Positions 17,757-25,466 of a stretch of 55,202 nucleotides of DNA are shown piece after piece. Source of the DNA: Gammaproteobacteria bacterium (GTDB taxonomy: Bacteria; Pseudomonadota; Gammaproteobacteria; Pseudomonadales; Azotimanducaceae); NCBI GenBank assembly GCA_003247835.1, contig QJYB01000099.1, positions 1 to 55,202 of the forward strand. Direction: 5' to 3'. The position numbers and the translations under genes are program-made. The notes below the pieces were generated by a model that had not been told where the DNA came from, ran no database searches, and saw only the letters and a list, made by a program, of their open reading frames with translations. Numbering within the stretch: the first letter of the stretch is position 1; each line of letters starts with the position of its first letter.

Positions 17757-18944
17757 TCAGGCCACTACGCCCGCTGCTCTCAGGGGAACCGGGTCGATGC
17801 CGAGCTCTTCGAGAATCTCGTCACTGTGCTCACCGAGCGTGGGGGCGTGACGCTGCATACCCGCCGGCGTACGGTCGAACCGTGCTGCCGGTCGGGGCTG
17901 ACGGATTCTACCTGCAACCGGATGATCGTGCTCGCTCACCGTGCCGTTGATGCGGATCTGCTCCTGCTCGAATACCTGGTGGCGTGCGAGCACGGGCGCA
18001 CAGGGCACGCCGTTGGCGTCCAGTCGTTCCAGCCACTCGGCGCTCGACCGGGTAGCCAGCACCTCCGCCGTCATGGCGAGGCGTTCGGCCACGTTGACGA
18101 TCCGGTCGTTGGCCGTCCGGAATCTGCGGTCGCTGAGCCACGACTCACGATCCAGGGCCCGGCACATGCCTTCCCACTCCGCATCGGACACGGCCCCGGC
18201 AGTGATGTATCCGTCGGTGGTCTGGAAGATGAGGTCCTGGGCAAACTGAGCTCGGGCGGCTTTCACCTCCCGGCCGATGAAGGTATAGCCCGTCATCCCT
18301 TCCGGCCACAGGTAAGCCACCATGGTATCCAGCATCGCCAGTTTGACGTGCTGGCCGCCGCGTCCCCGCTCGCGCGCGAAGAGCGCCGCGGTAATCGCCT
18401 GCGCGGCGGTCAGCGCCGTGGTCTTGTCGGGAATGATGGTGCGCACCATCTTCGGACGCCCTGTCGCACCGTCTTTCTGGATGTCCGCGAGACCGGACAG
18501 AGCCTGAATCACGGGATCGTAGACCCGCTTGTGGGCATACGGCCCTTCCTCACCGAAGCCGCTGATGGAGACGTAGACGATGTCCTCCCGGATCGCACGC
18601 ACGGCATCCTCGCCGAGCCCCATTCGGTCTACGGCGCCCGGACGGAAGTTCTGCACGAAGACGTCCGCCGTGGCGACGAGGCGACGGACCACGTCCATGC
18701 CTTCGGGCGTCTTCAGGTCGACGGCCAGGCTCCGCTTGCTGCGGTTGGCGGAGATGAAACCCGCCGTCAGACCCTGCCGGTTGGGGCCCATGTAGCGGAC
18801 CAGGTCGCCACTCAGCGGCTCCACCTTGATCACGTCCGCGCCCTGGTCGGCCAGCATCATGGTGGCCACCGGTCCGGAAATCATGCTGGTGAGGTCCACC
18901 ACGCGAACGCCTGCCAGCGGTCCCTTGCTGTCGATGGTGCTCAC
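17757..18944 (-). CDS. CaiB/BaiF family III CoA-transferase
   Basis: A 395-residue family III acyl-CoA transferase that swaps CoA between carboxylic acids through an aspartyl-CoA thioester. N-terminal LAGVRVVDLTSMISGPVATMMLADQGADVIKVEP, FISANRSKRSLAVDLKTPEG, VFVQNFRPGAVDRMGLG and YDPVIQALSGL (candidate catalytic Asp) are typical. The GTG start overlaps the stop of the preceding acyl-CoA synthetase by four bases (GTGA), giving tight coupling. The pair could activate and trans-esterify the same acid, for instance a sterol or branched-chain derivative; this is inference. Confidence 0.92.
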   Translation of the reverse strand: MSTIDSKGPLAGVRVVDLTSMISGPVATMMLADQGADVIKVEPLSGDLVRYMGPNRQGLTAGFISANRSKRSLAVDLKTPEGMDVVRRLVATADVFVQNFRPGAVDRMGLGEDAVRAIREDIVYVSISGFGEEGPYAHKRVYDPVIQALSGLADIQKDGATGRPKMVRTIIPDKTTALTAAQAITAALFARERGRGGQHVKLAMLDTMVAYLWPEGMTGYTFIGREVKAARAQFAQDLIFQTTDGYITAGAVSDAEWEGMCRALDRESWLSDRRFRTANDRIVNVAERLAMTAEVLATRSSAEWLERLDANGVPCAPVLARHQVFEQEQIRINGTVSEHDHPVAGRIRQPRPAARFDRTPAGMQRHAPTLGEHSDEILEELGIDPVPLRAAGVVA

Positions 18945-20563
18945 GCCGCTGCTCCGAAGGCGGCGTTGGCCACTTTCTTCGCCCATTTGTAGTCCGCCTT
19001 GCCGTTGGGGGCCCGCTGAACGCGGTCGACGAACACCACGTGCCTCGGCACCTTGTAACCCGCCAGGTGCTCCCGCGTGAACTCGATGAGCGCAGCCTCG
19101 TCACAGCTCTCGCCACTCTGGTAGGAGGCTACGGCCACTACCCGTTCGCCGAACCGTTCGTCCGGAATGCCCACCACCAGGCAGTCGGCCACGGCCGGAT
19201 GCCGTTTGACCGCTTCCTCCACCTCTTCGGGAAAGACCTTCTCGCCCGCCGTGTTGATGCACACGCTGCCACGGCCGAGCAGCGTGATGGTGCCATCGGC
19301 TTCCACCGTCGCGTAATCGCCGGGAAAGCTGTAGCGGACCCCGTCGATTTCCTGAAAGGTTTCCGCCGACTTCTTCGGGTCCTTGTAATAACCAAGGGGC
19401 ACGAAACCACTGGTGGCGACACGACCGATCTCTCCGGAACCTGGCGCCACCCGGCGGCCATCGTCGGTGAACACCGCCACCCCCGGGTTGAGCTGGAACT
19501 TCGCCGTGCTGACGCGACTGTCCCGCGACGTGACAGACGAACCCATGCCGCCTTCCGTGGATCCCATGACGTCGTTCAGCAGCATGTCGTGATGGCGCAG
19601 CAGGCCCTGCTTGGTCTCGGCGCTCCACATCACTCCGCTCGACGTGATCTGCCGCAGGGATTTCAGATCGTAGGGGTGCCCACGACGATAGGCTTCATCC
19701 AGCGCCACGAGCAGCGGCCGGGCGAAGGCGTCGCCGACGATCACCATGTCTGTGACGCCGTGCTCCTCGACCAGGCCCCAGAGCAGATCCGGATCGAGAC
19801 CGAGTCTGGATGTGAGCACCACGGTGCCACCAGCCAGCAGTGGCACCATGGCGCCAAGCCACATGCCGGTACCGTGCATGAGCGGGCAGGCAGCGAGGGA
19901 GACGGGCGGTGAGTCGACCTTGGCCAGATAGTCCGGATAGTCGGCAAGCGACGCAGGCGGTGTGAGTCCCCGCGCCATTGCACCGGCGGCAACGAAGTAG
20001 TAACAGAACTCACCGCCGGGATAGATCACGCCCTTGGGCAGACCCGTTGTTCCCCCGGTGTAGAGCATGTAGACATCCGCCGGATCCCGCTCGACGCGGG
20101 GCATGGGTTCTGCCCGGCGAATGCACCCTTCGAAGTCCAGGGTGCCGTCCAGCAGCGCTTCCGTGCCGTCGTCCACCTGGATGAACACGCGGACCTTGGG
20201 CAGCCGGTCGCGGATCTCCCATATCCGCATGGCGTAGCAGCCCTGAAAGACCACGGCTTGTGCATCCGCGTTGTCGAGCAGATAGACGAGCTCGTCTGCC
20301 TTGTAGCGGTAGTTCACGTTGATGGGGCAGCCACGGATCTTGAAGACCCCGAACTGGGCTTCCAGATACGCCGTCGCGTTGTGATGGTAGATCCCCACCT
20401 TGCTGTCCGGGCCGAGGCCGTACTCGGTGAGCACCTGGGCAAGGCACGCCGCACGCCGCTCGAAATCCAACCACCGCGTCGCGCGCCCGTCGGTAATGGC
20501 GGCAATCCGCTCCGGATAGGCATCCGCGACCGCTTCCCACGCCGTTGCAAAGTGAAAATCCAT
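18941..20563 (-). CDS. Acyl-CoA synthetase (AMP-forming)
   Basis: A 540-residue ANL-superfamily ligase. Seen: YTGGTTGLPKG (P-loop), CPLMHGTGMWLG, MGSTEGGMGSSVTS in the A5 position, FPGDYATVEADGTITLLGRGSVCINTAGEKVFPEEVEEAVK hinge and catalytic lysine APNGKADYKWAKK. It belongs with the FadD-like ligases often linked to sterol side-chain or unusual fatty acid catabolism (resemblance only). ATG 20563 has GGAG nine bases upstream; a GTG 15 bases before it is less likely. It is followed by the coupled CoA-transferase. Its promoter would lie in the 217-base gap shared with the divergent PspC operon. Confidence 0.93.
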   Translation of the reverse strand: MDFHFATAWEAVADAYPERIAAITDGRATRWLDFERRAACLAQVLTEYGLGPDSKVGIYHHNATAYLEAQFGVFKIRGCPINVNYRYKADELVYLLDNADAQAVVFQGCYAMRIWEIRDRLPKVRVFIQVDDGTEALLDGTLDFEGCIRRAEPMPRVERDPADVYMLYTGGTTGLPKGVIYPGGEFCYYFVAAGAMARGLTPPASLADYPDYLAKVDSPPVSLAACPLMHGTGMWLGAMVPLLAGGTVVLTSRLGLDPDLLWGLVEEHGVTDMVIVGDAFARPLLVALDEAYRRGHPYDLKSLRQITSSGVMWSAETKQGLLRHHDMLLNDVMGSTEGGMGSSVTSRDSRVSTAKFQLNPGVAVFTDDGRRVAPGSGEIGRVATSGFVPLGYYKDPKKSAETFQEIDGVRYSFPGDYATVEADGTITLLGRGSVCINTAGEKVFPEEVEEAVKRHPAVADCLVVGIPDERFGERVVAVASYQSGESCDEAALIEFTREHLAGYKVPRHVVFVDRVQRAPNGKADYKWAKKVANAAFGAAA

Positions 20564-20663
20564 CAGCCGCCGCTCCACCGCCCCGTTTTCCGCCCTTCTA
20601 ACTGATCCTGCGGGTCCAGGGCAAGTCGCCGTTGGCCTCGGAAGTCACGCTCCGGGCTTTATG

Positions 20664-20674
20664 CCAATTATTGG
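20664..20674. promoter_or_regulatory. Perfect 11-base palindrome, possible regulator site
   Basis: CCAATTATTGG is an exact inverted repeat around a central T in the divergent gap between the acyl-CoA synthetase and the PspC operon, about 65-75 bases upstream of the sigma-54-type promoter and about 100 bases upstream of the ligase start. Position suits an enhancer or operator. No regulator family is identified. Confidence 0.3.
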
Positions 20675-20737
20675 TCGATTTCACCAGCCATACGGTCCGA
20701 ACGGCCGCGAACCCCGCAAGATCCACGGATTTCAATT

Positions 20738-20754
20738 TTGGCACGCCATTTGAA
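20738..20754 (+). promoter_or_regulatory. Sigma-54-type (-24/-12) promoter
   Basis: TTGGCACGCCATTTGAA matches the sigma-54 consensus (YTGGCACG-N4-TTGCW) at the full -24 block and at TTG of the -12 block; only the C of the -12 GC is replaced by A. Spacing between the GG and the -12 G is the required ten bases. It points at the small membrane protein/PspC pair; phage-shock genes are sigma-54 dependent in enterobacteria, which makes the match more credible. The predicted transcript start lies about 16 bases before the ATG at 20781. Confidence 0.65.
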
Positions 20755-20780
20755 TAAAGACGGGCACAGGGGACATGCCC

Positions 20781-21041
20781 ATGAACAGAAACAGAGAACA
20801 GCCCGTGAACACGAAACCCACTTTCCGCTACGGCCCCACCATCGGTCAGATGCGCCTGTCACGGCTCAGCCATCCGCGGGGAACCGTATTCGCCATGATT
20901 CTGCTGGCCGTGGTCTTCCTGCTGTTCGGCCTGCTCGCAAACGCTGCCGGTGTCAGCCACACACCGGCGCCCAGCACCGTGAACGGCGCGGCGACGCTGA
21001 TCGGCCACTGGGTCATGGCGTCAGTTGGCGCGCCGCTGTGA
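20781..21041 (+). CDS. Small single-span membrane protein, unknown function
   Basis: An 86-residue protein (MNRNREQPVNTKP...) with a basic N-terminus and one hydrophobic segment (TVFAMILLAVVFLLFGLLANA). I do not recognise a family. AGGGG lies eight bases before the ATG at 20781; an ATG six bases earlier sits too close to the same site. Its stop overlaps the start of the PspC-domain gene (TGATG), so the two are coupled and probably act together, for example in envelope stress sensing as PspB/PspC do. It has no PspB-type coiled coil that I can see. Confidence 0.65.
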   Translation: MNRNREQPVNTKPTFRYGPTIGQMRLSRLSHPRGTVFAMILLAVVFLLFGLLANAAGVSHTPAPSTVNGAATLIGHWVMASVGAPL

Positions 21042-21277
21042 TGGCTCGGGACAGACGCATGGCAAACTCGACGCTGAACCGCATCCGCAGCCGGATCCAG
21101 CTCGACAGCCGGAACGGCTGGATCGCCGGCGTCTGTGCCGGCCTCGCAAACTTCCTGGACACGGATCCCGCCTTCGTGCGGGTGGCCGTCGTGGTCAGCG
21201 GACTGTTCTTTCCGAAGGTGACAGTCGCCGCGTACCTGATCGCCTGGCTGGTTCTGGACGAACAGCGGAAGCTCTAG
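21041..21277 (+). CDS. PspC domain protein
   Basis: A 78-residue protein made almost entirely of a PspC domain: NGWIAGVCAGLANFLDTDPAFVRVAVVV followed by a second hydrophobic stretch (VTVAAYLIAWLVLDEQ). PspC is an inner-membrane component of the phage shock response that senses envelope stress. It lacks the leucine-zipper C-terminus of full PspC and is therefore a minimal form. Start at ATG 21041 by coupling with the upstream gene; an ATG at 21059 is possible. The sigma-54-like promoter upstream supports a stress role. The TAG stop shares CTAG with the stop of the convergent lipoprotein gene. Confidence 0.85.
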   Translation: MARDRRMANSTLNRIRSRIQLDSRNGWIAGVCAGLANFLDTDPAFVRVAVVVSGLFFPKVTVAAYLIAWLVLDEQRKL

Positions 21278-22218
21278 GTCTCTCCGGTACCGGCCGGCTC
21301 GGCGACGGGTACGCCTGGACAGACCAGACAACCTCCGCCCTTCGGCACCTCTTCCGGTACCTCGGCCGCCAGCTCGCGGAAGGTGGTAGCCATCTCGCCG
21401 ATTCGCTCATTGAACCGCTCCCGCTGCTTGTCCGTGAGATTGTTCAGCAGCCAGGTCGTCACCTCCGTGGCCAGAGCTTCGTTGCTGTCGAACACCGCCG
21501 CAAGCTCCTTACCGTAGTAGTCCTCACGACTGGTCGCCAGCTGCAGAAACGCCTCGGGAAAGGTTTCCGGATCGTGGCGCTTTTCCGTCAGCAGCTTCAG
21601 CAGATCCCGCTGCCACCGCTCCCGGTACTCGGCCCACAGCTCGAACTGAGGGACATAGCGCACCGACTGTGCATCCAGGTAGCTCCGCTGTTCCTTCGTC
21701 AGCCGGCCACTGAACCGGCTCATGGTATCGGCGTACTGGTTCGTCCACTCCGCCTGGATGTCCTCCACGGACCGGTCGTGCTCGTCTTCGGCGAACTCCC
21801 GGTTGTCCTTTTCGAAACGCTCCGGCAGGCGCGCAACCTGCTCATCGGAGAGCGACATCAGCATCTGCGTGATGAACGGCATGGACTTTGCCTCGATGAC
21901 CTTCCACCAGCTGTAAAAGGTATCGAAGATGTCCTGCACTTCCGCCTCGTCCACCCCACCGGCAACCTTGCCGGGAAGGGCATCCAGGTAATCCGCATAC
22001 AGCGGCAGCTCCTCGGTCCGGTGCCAGTAATGCAGGGCCTTCACCTCTTCAGTGAAGTACGCTTCCTGGGTGTCGTCCATCTGCAGGTAGTCGTTTGCAG
22101 CCCAGCGCGCGAACCGATCCGCGTTGTTGTAGAGCATCTTGATGCTGCAGCCGCCGGACAGAAGCAGCGCGGCCGCAAGCAGTCCCAGCCGCGAGAGCAG
22201 CCGCAGCGATCCCCTCAC
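21274..22218 (-). CDS. DUF6279 family lipoprotein
   Basis: A 314-residue lipoprotein with a signal segment ending in LSGGC, then SIKMLYNNADRFARWAANDY, the hallmark of DUF6279 proteins found across Gammaproteobacteria. The remainder is helical and charged and includes KEQRSYLDAQSVRYVPQFELW and LNNLTDKQRERFNERI repeats reminiscent of Spy/CpxP-type helices (resemblance only). The GTG at 22218 overlaps the amidotransferase stop by four bases. Function is unknown; envelope location is predicted from the lipobox. Confidence 0.88.
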   Translation of the reverse strand: MRGSLRLLSRLGLLAAALLLSGGCSIKMLYNNADRFARWAANDYLQMDDTQEAYFTEEVKALHYWHRTEELPLYADYLDALPGKVAGGVDEAEVQDIFDTFYSWWKVIEAKSMPFITQMLMSLSDEQVARLPERFEKDNREFAEDEHDRSVEDIQAEWTNQYADTMSRFSGRLTKEQRSYLDAQSVRYVPQFELWAEYRERWQRDLLKLLTEKRHDPETFPEAFLQLATSREDYYGKELAAVFDSNEALATEVTTWLLNNLTDKQRERFNERIGEMATTFRELAAEVPEEVPKGGGCLVCPGVPVAEPAGTGET

Positions 22219-22973
22219 GTCCGCTCCTCGCCGGTGGGAGTCAGCAGGAACTCGACGATCCACCGGCCGACCCGGTTCTCGTCGGTCTCCTTTTCCAGGG
22301 AAGCCATACCGGTACTGAAAACCGCCTCCCCGAGGATCTCCCTGCGCATGGTCATGAGATCCCGGGAGTAGGCCCGTTCGAACTCCGGATGACCCTGCAG
22401 GGTCATCACGCGATCTCCCATGACAAAACCTCCTACGGGGCAGAAAGCACTCGTCGCGATCAGCTCTGCACCTTCGGGCATCTCCACGACCTGATCCTTG
22501 TGGCTGGCGATCAGATTCAGACGGTCATCTTCATCCCCATCCATCCAGGGCTCCCGACGGACGATCCGGTTCTCGTGGACGCCGACGGCCCAGCCACCGG
22601 CGGCCGGTGCGGCTCTGCCGCCGAAGAAGTGGGCGATGAGCTGATGGCCGAAGCAGATACCCACGATTTTGCTGCCGAGACGCAGTGCCTGATGCAGAAA
22701 ATCCGCGAGGTTCTTGATCCATGGCTCGTCGTCGTAGACGCTGTTTCGGCTGCCGGTGACGAGATAGGCCTGGTGCCGGCCCGGGTCAGGGAGCGTCTCT
22801 TGACAGCGCGCATCGTAGCTCGTGAAACGAACGGTCACCGGTGGCTCGTGACGGGCCGCCGCCCGGCTGATGAGGCGTTCGAACATCATCGGGTAGTCGC
22901 CGTGCGCCGGCTGGAACTGCGGCAACACCTCGTCCGTACGCAGGATGGCCAGGTCGAGTTCAGATGATTTCAA
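22215..22973 (-). CDS. Class I glutamine amidotransferase-like protein
   Basis: A 252-residue stand-alone GATase1 domain. The nucleophile elbow GICFGHQLIAHFFGG contains the catalytic Cys, and GHPEFERAYS provides the His; YLVTGSRNSVYDDEPWIKNL is the oxyanion region. Such proteins resemble YfeJ/GMP-synthase-like amidotransferases and the gamma-glutamyl hydrolases of polyamine degradation; the exact substrate is open. I choose TTG at 22973 because GGAG lies exactly seven bases upstream and a promoter-like pair sits just before it; the open frame up to 23027 has no better start. It is coupled to the DUF6279 gene. Confidence 0.85.
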   Translation of the reverse strand: MKSSELDLAILRTDEVLPQFQPAHGDYPMMFERLISRAAARHEPPVTVRFTSYDARCQETLPDPGRHQAYLVTGSRNSVYDDEPWIKNLADFLHQALRLGSKIVGICFGHQLIAHFFGGRAAPAAGGWAVGVHENRIVRREPWMDGDEDDRLNLIASHKDQVVEMPEGAELIATSAFCPVGGFVMGDRVMTLQGHPEFERAYSRDLMTMRREILGEAVFSTGMASLEKETDENRVGRWIVEFLLTPTGEERT

Positions 22974-22998
22974 GGTAACGCTCCAGCTGAGACCGACA

Positions 22999-23027
22999 CT
23001 TATACGCGCCGCCCGGGTCGGCGTCAC
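22999..23027 (-). promoter_or_regulatory. Sigma-70-type promoter for the amidotransferase operon
   Basis: On the minus strand GTGACG, a 17-base spacer and TATAAG form a plausible -35/-10 pair (four of six and five of six matches). The -10 ends 25 bases before the TTG start, giving a short leader that contains the GGAG site. Confidence 0.5.
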
Positions 23028-23075
23028 GCGGACACCCGGAAACGGCGGTCAGCGGCTGGAAAAGAAGCCTCTGGC

Positions 23076-23096
23076 TGTGGATAACTCTCTGGATAA
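23076..23096 (-). promoter_or_regulatory. Two DnaA-box-like sites
   Basis: TGTGGATAA at 23076-23084 is the exact complement of the DnaA box TTATCCACA. TCTGGATAA at 23088-23096, twelve bases on, differs from it by one base. The pair has the spacing of about one helical turn and lies in the only long gene-free stretch. No dnaA, dnaN or other origin-linked gene is present. Confidence 0.5.
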
Positions 23097-23284
23097 GTGG
23101 AGGATCCAGCACAGTCAAGGGGGCCGTATGGAAAAGCGACCTGTCAGGACCGGAATCCGGGTGAACGAGCAAAATCCAATTTAATTCAATGTGTTAGATG
23201 TCTGACATGGGCGGACACGCGAACGAATCCCCCCATCTTTGCAGTCTCGTAACGGAATTCCGGCTCGTGTGTATAAATAGACGC

Positions 23285-23518
23285 TCACAGTGCCTGGTCG
23301 TCCGGCAGCCGGATGCCCAGCTCCGGCTCGGTGAGGGGAGAAATCTCCGTGAATACCGCCTCGTCCAGAACAACTGGCTCCCGTGTCTCCGCTTTCAGAT
23401 CCTGGTATGCCGCCTCGGCCTGGGGCGGAAGCGGCTCCGGCGGCGGCGCTTCCTGCGCCGTGGCGGTCAGCGGCAGCAGCAAACCCGTCAGCGCCCAGCG
23501 GGCGAGCCGGGAACGCAC
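23285..23518 (-). CDS. Small exported protein, unknown function
   Basis: A 77-residue protein: basic start VRSRLARWALTG, hydrophobic core, and a signal peptidase site at about ATAQ, then a Pro/Glu-rich mature part (PPPEPLPPQAEAAYQDLK) with many acidic residues. The GTG start is four bases after the stop of the ShlB-like gene, so it belongs to that operon as its last gene. It is too small and lacks the secretion domain of a two-partner exoprotein. Whether it is secreted, periplasmic or a chaperone for the translocator is unknown. Confidence 0.6.
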   Translation of the reverse strand: MRSRLARWALTGLLLPLTATAQEAPPPEPLPPQAEAAYQDLKAETREPVVLDEAVFTEISPLTEPELGIRLPDDQAL

Positions 23519-23522
23519 CCGG

Positions 23523-25466
23523 TCAGCGGATGTAGCGCAGTGACCAGAACAGCATGTCGCCTTCATCACTCAGTCCTCCTTCGCCTTTGGCGGTGATCGG
23601 TGTGGCCCAGGACACGGAGCTCAGGAAATGGGCTCCGAAGCGCACCTCCCAGGCGATGCCGAGATCCGCCAGATATGCCCACCCCGGTGTCAGTTCGTTT
23701 CGGACCCTGCCGTACGCCGCATCGGCGAACAGGGCCAGCTCGCCGAGCGCGAGCGGCGTGCGCAGCTCGCCCCGGAGCAGCAGCGCCTGATCCGCCAGGT
23801 AGATGTCCCGCTCGAAGCCTCGGGCCGCAGCAGCTCCACCCAGCGCCAGCCTGCGGGTGCTGGGCAGCTGGGTGTTGGCCAGCTGTCCGGTGAGCTCGAT
23901 GAACGCTTTCTGTCTGCCTGGCAGGAAGCCGACGTCGAACGGGTGCCAGCCGGACAGCCCGATTCCGACGTCCCAGAAACCCCGGTCCTGGCCCGCAAAG
24001 GTGTCGCCGTCGATACGGCCGGCATCCGCATAGAGGCGCAGGTCGGTGGCGATCTTCGAGCCGTCCCAGACCCGTCGTGCGTTCAGCGCCCCGGAGACCA
24101 GGGTGACAGACTGGTCCACACTGCGCTCGATCGTTTCCCAGCTCAGGTCGTGACGACCAACGCCCAGCTCCCAGGACAGTCCCGTCAGCCGATCCCGGTA
24201 TAGATAGCTTTCCAGAACCGCATCGAACAGCCACCCGTCGCCGTCCACTGCGTCCGTGCCGCCGGTGCTGAAGGTGTTCCTGGCCAGCCGGCCGCGCAGC
24301 TGACGGCGGCTGCCAACCGGCGTGGTGTACTCGAGGTAGCCCAGCAGCTGATTGTCGGGGTCGATGGCGGTGGTGAGATTGAAGCTCAGCACGTCTCCCC
24401 TGCCCGCGGGATTGATCAGGTCACCGTTGATCACCAGCCGGTGCCTGCCGGTGTAGTCATCGCCGTAGTTGTCCATCATCACGCTGCCGTGGAGTGCGCG
24501 CTGTTCCAGCACGTCCAGGTTCAACCGGGTTTCACCGACATCAGTGCCGGGCTCGAAGCTCGCCCGGGCGGAAAAACCCGGAGCCTGGTTGAGCGCGTAC
24601 AGCCGCGTGTTGATTTCCCGGCGGGTGACGGGCCGACCGATCAGGTCGTCGAAGCGTCGGGACAGTTTCTCGGGCGCACCCGCCACCTGCACGTCACCCA
24701 GCACACCCGGCAGGAAGCCGATGTCCACATGACCATCCTGGACGGTCTGTGCCGGAACATAGGCGATCGCAAGAAAATAGCCGGCTTCCCGGATATGCGC
24801 CTGAACCGCCGCAGCCACCTCCTCCAACTCGACGATGGAGATACCTCGCCGGCTCTTCTGATCAGCCAGCAACGCCGACAGATCGGCCGCATCCTCCGCC
24901 GTCAGCTCGCTGCCTGCCTGGTGAACGCCCAGGGCGTTCAGAAAGCGGCCGATTTCCGACAGCTCCGCAGCGGTGAATCCGTGATTGCCCGGCTGGTTGC
25001 GACGGCGGATCTCGTCGAGCTTGCCGTCGATCACGGCCTGCAGTTCCGGCTCGGTCAAGCTGAGTTCACCGAGTGCCGAAACGTCGGCCAGGGTCACACT
25101 GACGATCGGCAACCTGGGGCTCGTCGCGGGGTTCGGATCACGCTCGGCAGCCGTGGGTATCCACACGCCTTCCGCAGCAAACAGGCGGGTAGCGGCGACG
25201 ACTGCCACCAGGGCGAGCAGCAGCACCAGCCAGCGGGAAGGACCTGCGCGTACGGATCTCAGCTCAACATCCACAGCACCGCCGTTCTGAGGCGTCACCT
25301 CCAGGCGTGGCTGGGTATCGTCCTCATCCGGCTGGTGAGGCTCGAAATTGTCGATGACCTCCCGGCGTGCCTGCCGGTACTCGGCCATCGAGAACTCGCC
25401 GAGCGCATGCGCCTTGGCGACGCGGCGCAGACGGACGGTTTCCGGCGAGAGCTTCATCAGACTCAC
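23523..25466 (-). CDS. ShlB/FhaC-like outer-membrane translocator (TpsB) with a long N-terminal extension
   Basis: A 647-residue protein. From about residue 205 it has a POTRA_2 domain (VEEVAAAVQAHIREAGYF-like segment, then IAYVPAQTVQDGHVDIGFLPG) and from about 300 to the end a beta-barrel of the hemolysin-activator type, including a GAAAARGFERDIYLAD segment equivalent to the conserved G-RGF region. Unusually, residues 1-75 are hydrophilic and contain a SHOCT-like helix pair (LRRVAKAHALGEFSMAEYRQ), followed by one hydrophobic span (79-98). The GTG start overlaps the kinase stop by four bases (GTGA). If translation instead began at a later GTG near residue 65, the span would be a normal signal peptide. 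No TpsA partner is present. Confidence 0.85.
   Translation of the reverse strand: MSLMKLSPETVRLRRVAKAHALGEFSMAEYRQARREVIDNFEPHQPDEDDTQPRLEVTPQNGGAVDVELRSVRAGPSRWLVLLLALVAVVAATRLFAAEGVWIPTAAERDPNPATSPRLPIVSVTLADVSALGELSLTEPELQAVIDGKLDEIRRRNQPGNHGFTAAELSEIGRFLNALGVHQAGSELTAEDAADLSALLADQKSRRGISIVELEEVAAAVQAHIREAGYFLAIAYVPAQTVQDGHVDIGFLPGVLGDVQVAGAPEKLSRRFDDLIGRPVTRREINTRLYALNQAPGFSARASFEPGTDVGETRLNLDVLEQRALHGSVMMDNYGDDYTGRHRLVINGDLINPAGRGDVLSFNLTTAIDPDNQLLGYLEYTTPVGSRRQLRGRLARNTFSTGGTDAVDGDGWLFDAVLESYLYRDRLTGLSWELGVGRHDLSWETIERSVDQSVTLVSGALNARRVWDGSKIATDLRLYADAGRIDGDTFAGQDRGFWDVGIGLSGWHPFDVGFLPGRQKAFIELTGQLANTQLPSTRRLALGGAAAARGFERDIYLADQALLLRGELRTPLALGELALFADAAYGRVRNELTPGWAYLADLGIAWEVRFGAHFLSSVSWATPITAKGEGGLSDEGDMLFWSLRYIR

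Larger units (their letters stand above)
22974..23284. other. Gene-free stretch of 311 bases
   Basis: This is the longest stretch without a convincing gene. It holds the promoter-like pair for the amidotransferase near its left end, two DnaA-box-like sites in the middle, an A+T-richer segment around 23168-23200, and TATAAATAG near 23272-23280. Open frames here (such as 22945-23184 plus) have no recognisable protein features. No tRNA or strong terminator hairpin was seen. Confidence 0.6.

Noticed and set aside
22945-23184. Small plus-strand open frame over the gene-free stretch
   Set aside because: No ribosome site, no domain, and it overlaps the start of the amidotransferase gene.
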